Below, in pieces: positions 26,985-35,473 of a DNA stretch of 64,000 bases; the first letter of the stretch is position 1; every line of letters begins with the position of its first letter. The position numbers and the translations under genes are program-made. Origin of the DNA: Streptomyces sp. TLI_146 (GTDB lineage Bacteria; Actinomycetota; Actinomycetes; Streptomycetales; Streptomycetaceae); contig NZ_PJMX01000001.1 in assembly GCF_002846415.1 (NCBI RefSeq), forward strand, positions 6,014,001-6,078,000, in the 5' to 3' direction. The notes beneath the pieces are model-generated. The model was not told the DNA's origin. It worked only from the letters and a program-made list of their open reading frames with translations, and made no database searches.

Positions 26985-27010
26985 TTAGGGCGGGGTCGGG
27001 GAGCGGGCCG

Positions 27011-27724
27011 ATGACCAGGGTGCTGGTGGTGGAGGACGAGCCGCAGCTCGTACGGGCGCTGGAGATCAACCTCAGAGCGCGCCGGTACGACGTGGACGCG
27101 GCCCCCGACGGCGAGACGGCCCTCACCCTGGCCGCCGCGAACCCACCGGACGCGGTGCTCCTGGACCTGGGTCTGCCGGACATGGACGGCATCGACGTGA
27201 TGCGCACCCTGCGCCGCTGGTCACGGGCGCCGATCCTGGTGGTCTCGGCCCGCAGCACCTCGGACGAGAAGGTGGAGGCGCTGGACGCGGGGGCGGACGA
27301 CTACATCACGAAGCCGTTCAGCATGGACGAGCTGCTCGCGAGGCTGCGGGCGGCGACGCGGCGGGGGGACGGGGGCCGGGGCGGAGGGAGCCTTGAGGCG
27401 GACCCCGCCGACGGGGCCGCCCCGGCCCGGGTGTCGACTCCCTCCTTCACCCTGGACCTCCTGGCGAAGAAGGCGACCCGGGACGGCGAGCCCGTACGCC
27501 TGACACCGACGGAGTGGCACCTCCTGGAGGTCCTGATACGCCACCGGGGCCGCCTGGTCACCCAGCGCCGGCTGCTCCAGGAGGTCTGGGGCCCGACGTA
27601 TCGCACCCAGAGCAACTACCTCCGCGTCTACATGGCCCAACTGCGCCGCAAGCTGGAGGCGGACCCGTCCCACCCCAGGTATCTGGTGACGGCCCCGGGG
27701 ATGGGCTACCGCTTCGAGGAGTGA
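27011..27724 (+). CDS. kdpE: KdpE-type response regulator
   Basis: A 237-residue OmpR-class regulator. Receiver: VLVVEDEPQL with acidic pair, phosphoacceptor Asp in 'AVLLDLGLPDMDGIDVM', Lys in 'DDYITKPFSMDELLARL'. A Gly/Asp-rich linker follows, then a winged helix 'LTPTEWHLLEVLIRHRGRLV' and 'SNYLRVYMAQLRRKLEADPS'. The sequence is characteristic of KdpE. ATG at 27011 follows GGGGAG. The kdpD sensor gene, which normally pairs with it, is not present; an IS lies directly upstream, so expression may now depend on read-through or on an IS-borne or local promoter. Confidence 0.9.
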   Translation: MTRVLVVEDEPQLVRALEINLRARRYDVDAAPDGETALTLAAANPPDAVLLDLGLPDMDGIDVMRTLRRWSRAPILVVSARSTSDEKVEALDAGADDYITKPFSMDELLARLRAATRRGDGGRGGGSLEADPADGAAPARVSTPSFTLDLLAKKATRDGEPVRLTPTEWHLLEVLIRHRGRLVTQRRLLQEVWGPTYRTQSNYLRVYMAQLRRKLEADPSHPRYLVTAPGMGYRFEE

Positions 27725-27810
27725 GCGGCCGCGATGCGGGGGGAGAAGGCGGCTCATAGACTGGCCGTGGCGATATATCCCTGTTGGTACGGATAAGGGA
27801 GATGCGGTCC

Positions 27811-27885
27811 ATGTCCAAGCGAGGTAACAAGCGACGCGCACGGAAGAAGAAGAGCGCGAACCACGGAAAGCGCCCGAACACCTGA
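27811..27885 (+). CDS. Ribosomal protein bL37 (24 aa)
   Basis: ATG at 27811 behind AAGGGAG encodes a 24-residue, very basic peptide: MSKRGNKRRARKKKSANHGK then RPNT. The pattern (M-[SA]-K-R-G-x-K-x-R ... K-x-A-N-H-G-K-R-P-N) is that of bL37, a tiny large-subunit protein described in mycobacterial ribosomes and conserved in actinobacteria (recalled). GATATATCC about 35 bp upstream is a possible -10. It stands alone between kdpE and the GH74 gene. Easily missed because of its length. Confidence 0.8.
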   Translation: MSKRGNKRRARKKKSANHGKRPNT

Positions 27886-28054
27886 GCCCGTAGGTCGATG
27901 GGCCCATAGGCCGCCGACGTGTCGGCGCCGTGCGGACCGCTGTTCACCGCCCCTACTGGCACGTTGTGCCACCCCTCGGGGCGCGGAGGCGCCATCCCTC
28001 ACCCCAGGCGGGGCCGCAGGCCGTTGTGCCCGCGGCCCCGCTCCGGCGTTGGGG

Positions 28055-30676
28055 TCAGGACGGGTCGCCGTACTGGAGGCCGCGGCCGTTGGTGCCGATG
28101 TAGACGCGCCCGTAGGTATCGGGGTCGCCGGTGACGACGCCACCGCTGATGTTGCCCCACTGGTGGGCGTCGTCGTTGACGCGGAGCCAGGTGGCGCCCA
28201 TGTCGGTGGAGCGGAAGACGCCGAAGACGTCCTTGACGGTACCGATCAGGTACAGGGCCTGGTAGGAGGCGCCGGGTGCGGCCTTTCCGAAGCCGAGGGC
28301 GGAGGCGGACTTCACCGTGCTGAGCGTGGTGAAGGTGCGGCCGCCGTCGGTGGAGTGCAGCAGCCCCTTGTCATGGCCGGCGATCCACAGGTCCCCGGCG
28401 ATGCCGGGGACGGCCGTGAGCCGGCCGTCGGGCAGGTTGCCGGCGCGGGCGGTGAAGGTCGCGCCGCCGTCGGTGCTGGCGTAGAGCGTGCCGCCGGCCA
28501 GTGAGTAGAAGGTCCTGGCCGAGGAGCGGTCGGCGACGACCACGGCGTCGTTGCCCAGGCCGCTGACCCTCGACCAGCTCGCCCCCTTGTCGGTCGAGCG
28601 GTACGGGGCCTGACCGGCCTCGGTCCAGACGATGCTGGAGCCGTCCGCCGCGAGCGCGATGTGACCGTCCTGGGCACTGGGCACCGGCTCGGCCTTGAAG
28701 CCGTTCCAGCTGATGCCGCCGTCGGTGGAGTAGGCGCCGTCCTGCGCGCCACCCCGGCCGACACGCACCATCATCGAGGGGTTGGACTGGGCGAAATCGA
28801 TGTCGGTGCTGTTGGCCATCATCGGGTTGCTCAGCCGCCCGGAGGGCACCTTGGTCAGGTCGTCGTGGCGGAAGCCGCCCTGGTCACCCATGGCGGTGAT
28901 GACGGCGGCGCCGCCGGGAGGGGCGATCGCGTCCATCAGCGCGGTCTCCTCCAGCCCTCGGGCGCCCATGCTCCAGTGGCTGGTGCCGCCGCTGTCGGAG
29001 GCGCCGGCGTCCTTGCTGCGCAGGATGCCGTTGCCGGTGCCGTACAGCACGTGCCCGGAGTTGAAGGGGTCGATGGCCAGGGCGGTCATCCAGTGCCCGG
29101 TGTGGGTGCCGACGTAGGGAGCGCCGGAGGCGTCGCGCACCGACTTGTCGGCCAGTGCCTTCCAGGTGGTGCCGCCGTCGGTGGTCCGGTAGATCTCGTC
29201 CTCGGGCCACCAGCGGCCGAGGGTGGTGACCATCACCGTGGACGGCTTCTGCGGGTCGACGGCCAGACCGGAGAACCCGTAAGAGCCCTGGGACGGGGAG
29301 ATGTTCTTCCACGCCCCGCCCGTCGGCGTGTACTTCCACACCGAACCCCCTGTTACGCCGTTGGGCCCGAGGTTGTTGGTGTACGTCAGGTACAGCGAGC
29401 CGTCACCGGAGACCACGCCGTGCTGCGGCATCTGGCCGGTGGGCTGCCCGGAGACGGCCTGCCAGGTGCTGCCGCCGTCGGTGGAGCGGTAGAGGGAGGT
29501 GGACTTGTCAGCGACGCCGACGTAGATCGTCCTGCTTCCGGCCGGGCCGTACGTCACGAAGGAGATGCCCGCGCCGCTGCCCGCCCCGTCCTTGACGGGG
29601 AACGAAGAGACCTGACTCCATGTCACACCGTGGTCGGTGCTCCGCCACAGGCCGTTCTTGCGGGTACCGAGCAGCAGGGTGCCGTTGTTCGCGGGGTCGA
29701 TCACCAGCCGTTCGCCCGCCCCGCGGCCGTCCTCGTTGGCGCCCAGCTTGAAGGGCAGATCGGTGCGCTGGAAGGTGCGGCCACGGTCCGTGGAGCGCAG
29801 GATCGCGCCGTTGCCCGCCCAGCTGTTGGTGTAGGTGCCCGCCCCGAGGTAGAGCCGGTCGGGGTCGACGGGGTCGGTGGCCAGTGCGTCGATGCCCAGC
29901 AGGTTCCAGTCCTTCTCGCCCACCCAGTCGGTCAGCGGGATCCACTGCTCGGCCGCGGTGTCCCAGCGGTAGGCGCCGCCCATGTCGGTGCGCGCGTACA
30001 GCAGGCCCTTCGCACGCGGGTTGAACACCAGCCCGGTGACGTAACCGCCGCCCACCACCCGGGCGTTGTTCCACACATACGGCCCGGTTCCGGCCGTCTG
30101 GGACTCGGCCGTCCTCACCAGCTTCCACTGCTGGTTGGTGCTGCCCTTGCCGGGATACTGGATGACCACCGCGCCGTCGGCCGTGGAGCCTCCGGAGACG
30201 TCCAGGACCTGGCCGCTCCCGCGGGAGGTGAAGGTGACGGCGTCGGAACCGCTCACCTCGTCGATCCGCCACTCCTGAGAGGGGGAGGAGCTGTCGGTCT
30301 GCTGCTCGGCGGCGGCCGCCTGGGCGGACGAACCGCCCGCTATGCCCAGCACTTTGCCGCTGTTGCGGTTCACCAGCTCGTAGTAGCCGTCCCCGGCGGG
30401 TCGCAGCCTCCACTGCTGGTTGGCGGTGTTCTGGTCGGTCCACTGCTGGATGCGGGTGCCGTCGGCGGTGGAGAAGGCGTTGACGTCCAGCGCCTTGCCG
30501 CTGCGTACGGAGACCAGCCGGTAGTAGGCATTGCCGTCGACCGTCGCGGCCTGCGAATCGTCCTGCACGAACAGGAGATACGGCACGACGAGAGCGGGCG
30601 CTCCGAGCAGCAGTCCGGTCGCGGTCCAGCGGCGGCGGTGACGCCCGCGGCGCCCACCGTTCGTGGGGTTCTTCAT
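28055..30676 (-). CDS. Secreted xyloglucanase, GH74 with N-terminal CBM13
   Basis: An 873-residue secreted enzyme. The basic N-terminus and hydrophobic segment (GLLLGAPALVVPYLLFV) form the signal or anchor. Residues about 45-190 are a ricin-type CBM13 with QxW repeats (NQQWRL, SQEWRI, NQQWKL). The rest is a GH74 double seven-bladed propeller: 'YARTDMGGAYRWDTAAEQW' holds the usual catalytic Asp region, repeated 'STDGGxTW' Asp-box motifs follow, and 'AMGDQGGFRHDDL' marks the second half. GH74 enzymes cut xyloglucan. Start ATG 30676 after GAGGAG (12-base spacer); a GTG at 30703 is possible. It is 41 bp downstream of the GH10-GH62 gene, so they form an operon. Confidence 0.88.
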   Translation of the reverse strand: MKNPTNGGRRGRHRRRWTATGLLLGAPALVVPYLLFVQDDSQAATVDGNAYYRLVSVRSGKALDVNAFSTADGTRIQQWTDQNTANQQWRLRPAGDGYYELVNRNSGKVLGIAGGSSAQAAAAEQQTDSSSPSQEWRIDEVSGSDAVTFTSRGSGQVLDVSGGSTADGAVVIQYPGKGSTNQQWKLVRTAESQTAGTGPYVWNNARVVGGGYVTGLVFNPRAKGLLYARTDMGGAYRWDTAAEQWIPLTDWVGEKDWNLLGIDALATDPVDPDRLYLGAGTYTNSWAGNGAILRSTDRGRTFQRTDLPFKLGANEDGRGAGERLVIDPANNGTLLLGTRKNGLWRSTDHGVTWSQVSSFPVKDGAGSGAGISFVTYGPAGSRTIYVGVADKSTSLYRSTDGGSTWQAVSGQPTGQMPQHGVVSGDGSLYLTYTNNLGPNGVTGGSVWKYTPTGGAWKNISPSQGSYGFSGLAVDPQKPSTVMVTTLGRWWPEDEIYRTTDGGTTWKALADKSVRDASGAPYVGTHTGHWMTALAIDPFNSGHVLYGTGNGILRSKDAGASDSGGTSHWSMGARGLEETALMDAIAPPGGAAVITAMGDQGGFRHDDLTKVPSGRLSNPMMANSTDIDFAQSNPSMMVRVGRGGAQDGAYSTDGGISWNGFKAEPVPSAQDGHIALAADGSSIVWTEAGQAPYRSTDKGASWSRVSGLGNDAVVVADRSSARTFYSLAGGTLYASTDGGATFTARAGNLPDGRLTAVPGIAGDLWIAGHDKGLLHSTDGGRTFTTLSTVKSASALGFGKAAPGASYQALYLIGTVKDVFGVFRSTDMGATWLRVNDDAHQWGNISGGVVTGDPDTYGRVYIGTNGRGLQYGDPS

Positions 30677-30717
30677 GGGGGGTTGTTTCTCCTCGCGTAT
30701 CACCGTGGATCGGGCAG

Positions 30718-33096
30718 TCAGCGCTGCGGGGTGAGGACACCCGGCCGGTACGGCAGCCGGTCGTAGGGGCCGTCCGCGGTGGGGGACTTGCCCTGGTAGA
30801 GGAACTGCAGGTGGCAGGGGTCGATCGTCATGGTCTGATCGGGGTTGGTGCGGATCAGATCACCGTGGCTGATGTCGTGGGTCCAGGTGGCGCCGCTGTT
30901 GGCCTTGCCCGCGAAGGGGCTGCTCTCGGTGGCGGCCTGCGGGGTCCACGTACCGTTCAGGCTGGTGGCCGTGAACGAGCGGAAGTAGCGCCCCTGCGCA
31001 CCCTTCGCCTCGACGATCATGAGGTACTGCTGCCGGCCCTGGACCTTGTAGACCTGGGGGGCCTCGAACAGCTTGGCCTCCGTATCGCTCATGACCGTCG
31101 TGTACGACGAGCCGAAGCTGCCCGGGAAGTTCCCGATCGGCATGCTCGCGCGGTAGATCTTGCCGTTGTCACCGGCGAAGAACAGGTACATGTTCTGGTC
31201 GTCGGCGATCAGGGTCTGGTCGATCGGGCCGGTGGGGGAGTCGGTGCGGGGGATGCTGCCGGTGAACAGCGGCTGCGGCGCGGACCAGCCGTTGGGGTTG
31301 GTGGGGTCGCTCGACGTGCGGTAGATGAAGGGCCACTGGCCCCACTGGTACGCGAGGACCCAGACCTTCTTGGGCGCGAAGTAGAACAGCGTGGGCGCGA
31401 CCGCGGGCTGGTTCATCGCCTTCTGTCCGGCGGACGCCATGTCCGACCAGTCGGTGAAGGGGCTGAACGTCATCGAGCCGTACTTCGACCCGTTGAAGTT
31501 CGACCCGTAGACCAGGTGCTTGCCGCCCAGCACCACGTGGGTGAAGTCCTTCAGCGAGGCCCACCCGTTCGCGGGCTGCGCCAGGGCACCCGTCGAATTC
31601 CACTTGTACGTCGACGGGAGCGCGCACGTGCCGCCGCCCGATCCGGACGGGGCGGTCCACTTCTGGTTGCCGACGCCGCCACAGGCGTGCAGCTGGATCT
31701 TCGTGCCGTTGGCGGTGGCCGCGCCGACGGCGTCGAGGCACAGCCCCGACCGGACGCCGGTGATCGTGCCGTTGGTGTTGATGTCCCACTGCTGGTTGGT
31801 GCCGCCGTTGCAGTCCCAGATGACCACCGCGGTGCCGTTGGTGGTGCCCTTGTTCTTGGCGTCCAGGCACTTGTCGCCGTGGATCTTCAGCTCCTTGCCG
31901 GCGGTGTGGGTCCAGCGCTGGTTGGCCTGGCCGCTGCAGTCCCACAGCTGCGCCTGGGTGCCGTTGGCGGTGGTGGAGGCGGGGATGTCGATACAGCGGC
32001 CGGAGGCCACGCCCTTGATCTCCCCCGTACTGGTACCGGTACCGGTACCGTCGGACGGCTTGCTCGGGGTGGTAGCCGGGCCGGAGTTGAGGGCACTCAT
32101 GACGGCGGCGTACGCGGGTTTGGGCTTGCCGTTCCTGTCGAACAGGAGCGGGCTTTCGCCGCTGCGCCAGGAGTCGCTGTCACGAACGCCCCACACCGTG
32201 ATGCCGGTGCAACGGGCCACGGACAGGCATGCTTTGACCGCGTCGGCGTAGTGGGTGGGCGATGCCTGGGCGATGTCCAGCTCGGTGATCTGGACATCGA
32301 CGCCCAGGGCCGCGAAGTTGGCCAGGGTGGTCTTGAAGCTCGCCGGCGGGCCGCCCGCTCCGAAGTGGCTCTGGAGCCCGACGCAGTCGATGGGAACGCC
32401 GCGGGACTTGAAGTCCTTGACCATTCTGTAGACGCCCTGGGTCTTGGCGTCCGACCAGTTCTCGATGTTGTAGTCGTTGTAACAGAGCTTGGCCGAGGAG
32501 TCGGCCGCACGGGCGGTGCGGAACGCCTCCTCGATGAAGCCGTTGCCCAGAACCTTCTGGAACACCGAGCTGCGGAGCCGGCCGCCGGGGCCGTCGGCGA
32601 ATGCCTCGTTGACCACGTCCCACGCGTAGATCTTGCCCTTGAAGTGGGTCATCGTGGCGGTGATGTGACGGTTCATCACGCCGCGCAGCGTGTTCGCGTC
32701 GCCGATCGAGCCGACCCAGGCCGGGAGCTGCGAGTGCCAGACCGTGGTGTGGCCCCGCACGCGCTGGCCGTTCGCCTTCGCACGATCGACGATCCGGTCG
32801 GCGCGGCCGAAGTCGAAGTTGCCGCGGGACGGCTCGACGGCGTCCCACTTCATCTCGTTCTCCGGGGTGATCATGTTGAACTCCCGGTCGACGATCGCGG
32901 TGTACGCCGAGTCGCCGAGCCTGCCGGCGGCCACAGCGGTGCCGAAGTACCTGCCCGAGGGGGCCGCCTGCGTACCCAGGCTCGCGGCTCCGGCGGAGCT
33001 GGGGAGGAGCGTCACGACACCGGCCACCACCGCCGCGGCCGACAGTCCTATCGTCACTGTCCGGCGACGCCGGCTGAGCCGGTGCAGGCCCTTCAT
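30718..33096 (-). CDS. Trimodular GH10 xylanase - CBM13 - GH62 arabinofuranosidase
   Basis: A 792-residue secreted enzyme with signal peptide 1-37. GH10 endo-xylanase, about 40-335: acid/base E164 in 'YAWDVVNEAF', nucleophile E272 in 'VQITELDIA'. A Gly/Thr linker, then a ricin-type CBM13 (about 358-487; repeats NQRWTH, NQQWDI, NQKWTA). GH62 alpha-L-arabinofuranosidase, about 492-792: 'CALPSTYKWNSTGALAQPAN', 'FFAGDNGKIYRASMPIGNFP', 'LFEAPQVYKVQGRQQYLMIV'. The chain both removes arabinose side groups and cuts the xylan backbone. ATG 33096 follows GAGGAG. First gene of the operon with GH74, just downstream of the AbfB-containing sigma factor gene. Confidence 0.92.
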   Translation of the reverse strand: MKGLHRLSRRRRTVTIGLSAAAVVAGVVTLLPSSAGAASLGTQAAPSGRYFGTAVAAGRLGDSAYTAIVDREFNMITPENEMKWDAVEPSRGNFDFGRADRIVDRAKANGQRVRGHTTVWHSQLPAWVGSIGDANTLRGVMNRHITATMTHFKGKIYAWDVVNEAFADGPGGRLRSSVFQKVLGNGFIEEAFRTARAADSSAKLCYNDYNIENWSDAKTQGVYRMVKDFKSRGVPIDCVGLQSHFGAGGPPASFKTTLANFAALGVDVQITELDIAQASPTHYADAVKACLSVARCTGITVWGVRDSDSWRSGESPLLFDRNGKPKPAYAAVMSALNSGPATTPSKPSDGTGTGTSTGEIKGVASGRCIDIPASTTANGTQAQLWDCSGQANQRWTHTAGKELKIHGDKCLDAKNKGTTNGTAVVIWDCNGGTNQQWDINTNGTITGVRSGLCLDAVGAATANGTKIQLHACGGVGNQKWTAPSGSGGGTCALPSTYKWNSTGALAQPANGWASLKDFTHVVLGGKHLVYGSNFNGSKYGSMTFSPFTDWSDMASAGQKAMNQPAVAPTLFYFAPKKVWVLAYQWGQWPFIYRTSSDPTNPNGWSAPQPLFTGSIPRTDSPTGPIDQTLIADDQNMYLFFAGDNGKIYRASMPIGNFPGSFGSSYTTVMSDTEAKLFEAPQVYKVQGRQQYLMIVEAKGAQGRYFRSFTATSLNGTWTPQAATESSPFAGKANSGATWTHDISHGDLIRTNPDQTMTIDPCHLQFLYQGKSPTADGPYDRLPYRPGVLTPQR

Positions 33097-33437
33097 GATT
33101 CTCCTCGGGGGTCGCGGGTCACCCTGGGTGCCGTGATCGTGGGGGCGTGTCGCGTCATGGGAGGGGCTTTCTTCCGGGGATACGTCAAAGGGGTATCGGG
33201 GAACCCGCCACGCCTGCCCGTCTTGGTGAGCGGCGGGAAGAGCACCCCATGTAAAGGAGGCTTCCGCCCTCGCGGTCTCGTAACGGAAAAGTCGCGCCGT
33301 CCGGACGATTGCTCAGTGATGCATCTCGCGGGCAGAAAGCGTTATGCCGAGCCCCGCGGTCTGGTCGTCGCTGTGGAAAGGGCGCGCCGCCCTGATCACC
33401 AGTGCGGGTTTTCGGAATGGCGGCAGCGGTCGATGAA
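33097..33437. promoter_or_regulatory. Upstream region of the hemicellulase operon
   Basis: No gene. On the minus strand a TTTGACG hexamer (about 33184-33190) lies some 90 bp before the xylanase ATG and could be a -35. No CebR-type TGGGAGCGCTCCCA palindrome was seen. Local G+C is slightly lower (GCAGAAAGCGTTATGCCG) than in the neighbours. It leads into the tandem repeat. Confidence 0.4.
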
Positions 33438-33572
33438 TACGGGCCGAAGCCGGGTCACATGGAGTGCGGGCCGAAGCCGGGTCACATGGAGTACGGGCCG
33501 AAGCCGGGTCACATGGAGTACGGGCCGAAGCCGGATCACATGGAATACGGGACGAAGCCGGATCACCTGCTC
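33438..33572. repeat. Tandem repeat, five copies of a 27-bp unit
   Basis: Five head-to-tail copies of a 27-bp unit beginning TACGGGCCGAAGCCGGGTCA and ending CATGGAG. Copies 1-3 are nearly identical (TGC for TAC in copy 2); copies 4 and 5 diverge (GGATCAC, CACCTGCTC). The array starts 25 bp beyond the sigma-factor stop and ends 340 bp before the xylanase start. A 27-bp period leaves all frames open, so predicted peptides across it are not evidence of coding. It may be a binding-site array or a replication-slippage product. Confidence 0.9.
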
Positions 33573-33596
33573 AAGGAGCGGTTCTCAGGCCCATTC

Positions 33597-35177
33597 TCAG
33601 GCCCAGGACCTGCGCAGGATGAAGGAAGCCTGGCCGGCGAAGGCCCGAGTGCCGTCGGACCCGTCGAGCCAGACGCCACCGTCGCGGTGGCGGATGACCG
33701 ATCCCGGATAGTTGTGCGCGTGCAGGGTCACCGACCCGGCGACCGCCCCCGGGCGAGGACAGAAGGTGGCGTCTTCACGGAACAGCTCGCTGCCGTCGTT
33801 GCTGCTCAGCCGCAGCCGCAGGTAATGGTGGCGGAGGTACCGGCCGTCCGCGGCGCGGAAGGTGACGCACCGTGTGTCGGCCAGCCCCCCGACGACCGTG
33901 AAGGTGGCCCGCTGCCGTGTCTGCGTGCTGCTGGACGTGGAGACGCGGCCGAGCGTCGTGAAGTCGCCGGCATACGTGAGGTACAGGGCGGACTGGTCCA
34001 CGGACTCCAGCGACTGTGCGCCCAGCGGAACAGTGCCTGCGGAGGCGGACGGACTCACCGGGGATGGTTCGGCCGACGCGGTGGTGCGCGACGGGATCGG
34101 CGTGGGAGTGCCGACCGTGGGGTCGCCGGCCGTAGGGGTGGCGACCGTAGGAGTGGCGATGACCCCGGGCTCCCGATGCGCCGGTTCGGGCCAGCTCGCG
34201 TAGGTGGCGATCCCGGCGATGAGCACCGCGCCGGTGGCGAGGCTCACCAGCTGGTGAGCGCTCGCCGCGTGGAGTTTGCCGATCAGCGGGCTGTGGAGAC
34301 CGCCTCCCGCCGTCGCCGTGCCGGCGGCGGCGTGTGCCGTGGCCAGCCCGGCGGCGCTCGCGGCCGTGCCCGAGAGCAGGCCCTTGGCGGCCAGCGCGGC
34401 GACGAGCCCGGCAGGGACGGCCAGCGGCGCGAGGCTGAGGAGCAGTAGTTCGGCCGGAACCCGTTCTGTCGTCGTCGCCCCGCAGACCGGGCAGCCGCGG
34501 GTGTGCCGCGCGATCCGCTTGCGCCACACCGATGCGGGGAGACCGTCCCAGCCGACGACGGTCTCGTTCAGCTGCGGACAGCGCGGGTCGGCCTCCAGCG
34601 CGGCGACGATCGCGCGGCTCAGTTCCAACTGCTCGCGCATGCGTTGCAGGCGTACTCCGACGTGGGCGACGGTGAGTCCCGTCGCGGCGGCGATGTCGTC
34701 ACGGCTCAGCGAGCCGGCGCGTTCCTGCCACCACAGCGACAGCAGCGCCCGGTGGTCCTCGTCGAGCCACCGGGCGGCTTCGACGGCCTGTCGGCGCTCG
34801 TCCGACAGATGCAGACGCAGGATCGTGACGTCCTCGGGTTCGGCCCCGGCGTCCGGTATCCGGCGTGCCTCGTCGATGACCGTGGTGCGGTCGGCGAAGG
34901 TGCGTTGCCGGTGCCAGTGGGTGTTGATCTGGCGGAGCGTGATCGACACCAGCCAGGACCGGAAGCTCTCCGGGGCACGCAGGGCAGGCAGGTCGCGCAC
35001 CACGCGCAGCAGGGTCTCCTGGACGACGTCGTCGGCGTCGGCGTGTCCGCTCAGCGCTCGCCCGACGATGTTGTAGACCAACGGCAGGTACGCGGCGATC
35101 AGCTCCTCGCGCGCCCGGTCGTCACCGGCCTGCGCCGCGACGACCAGCCCCGCGTGGTCCGCGTCCATGAGCCCCAT
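33597..35177 (-). CDS. ECF sigma factor fused to zinc anti-sigma motif, membrane helices and AbfB domain
   Basis: A 526-residue protein. Sigma-2 covers about 15-85 (DADDVVQETLLRVVRD; SFRSWLVSITLRQINTHWHR) and sigma-4 about 115-175 (LSRDDIAAATGLTVAHVGVR). A complete ZAS zinc motif follows, C200-x24-H225-x3-C229-x2-C232, the signature of zinc anti-sigma factors. Hydrophobic segments lie near 242-275 and 310-328, then a Pro/Thr/Ser linker, then an AbfB (CBM42) arabinose-binding domain, about 390-526, with 'YLRHHYLRLRLSSNDGSELF' and REDATF repeats. Reading: the sigma head is held by its own anti-sigma/membrane part and an outer AbfB domain senses arabinoxylan. It lies upstream of the GH10-GH62/GH74 operon on the same strand. 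ATG 35177 after GAGGAAGG. Confidence 0.85.
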   Translation of the reverse strand: MGLMDADHAGLVVAAQAGDDRAREELIAAYLPLVYNIVGRALSGHADADDVVQETLLRVVRDLPALRAPESFRSWLVSITLRQINTHWHRQRTFADRTTVIDEARRIPDAGAEPEDVTILRLHLSDERRQAVEAARWLDEDHRALLSLWWQERAGSLSRDDIAAATGLTVAHVGVRLQRMREQLELSRAIVAALEADPRCPQLNETVVGWDGLPASVWRKRIARHTRGCPVCGATTTERVPAELLLLSLAPLAVPAGLVAALAAKGLLSGTAASAAGLATAHAAAGTATAGGGLHSPLIGKLHAASAHQLVSLATGAVLIAGIATYASWPEPAHREPGVIATPTVATPTAGDPTVGTPTPIPSRTTASAEPSPVSPSASAGTVPLGAQSLESVDQSALYLTYAGDFTTLGRVSTSSSTQTRQRATFTVVGGLADTRCVTFRAADGRYLRHHYLRLRLSSNDGSELFREDATFCPRPGAVAGSVTLHAHNYPGSVIRHRDGGVWLDGSDGTRAFAGQASFILRRSWA

Positions 35178-35473
35178 TCCCACCTTCCTCAGGGGAGCGG
35201 CCTTCCCGCAGGGAAACGATCCGCCGAGTACGGCGCCTCACCTTAGCGTCGGCAAGGTACGCGGCCAAAGCCTGCGCCGTAGGCCCACGGACCGGCCCGT
35301 ACCGGCTTTGGAGGGGCTGGTACCACGCGGTGTGGACTTGCCGGTGATGCTTCATGGTCCATGCTCCATGGCCGACTCCCACAGATCATCTGGGTGCGTT
35401 CGAGTAGTCGGCGGCCAACTCGTGGAAGTGATCACTGTGATGCACCCGCTTCCGGCAGCACCCACCGGCACAC

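Noticed and set aside
33438..33572. CRISPR array
   Set aside because: Units are directly abutting 27-bp copies without spacers, and no cas gene is present.
33402..34448. Plus-strand ORF with repeated nonapeptide EYGPKPGHM
   Set aside because: The 27-bp repeat leaves every frame open, and the rest of the ORF is antisense to the sigma-factor gene. No ribosome site before the GTG.
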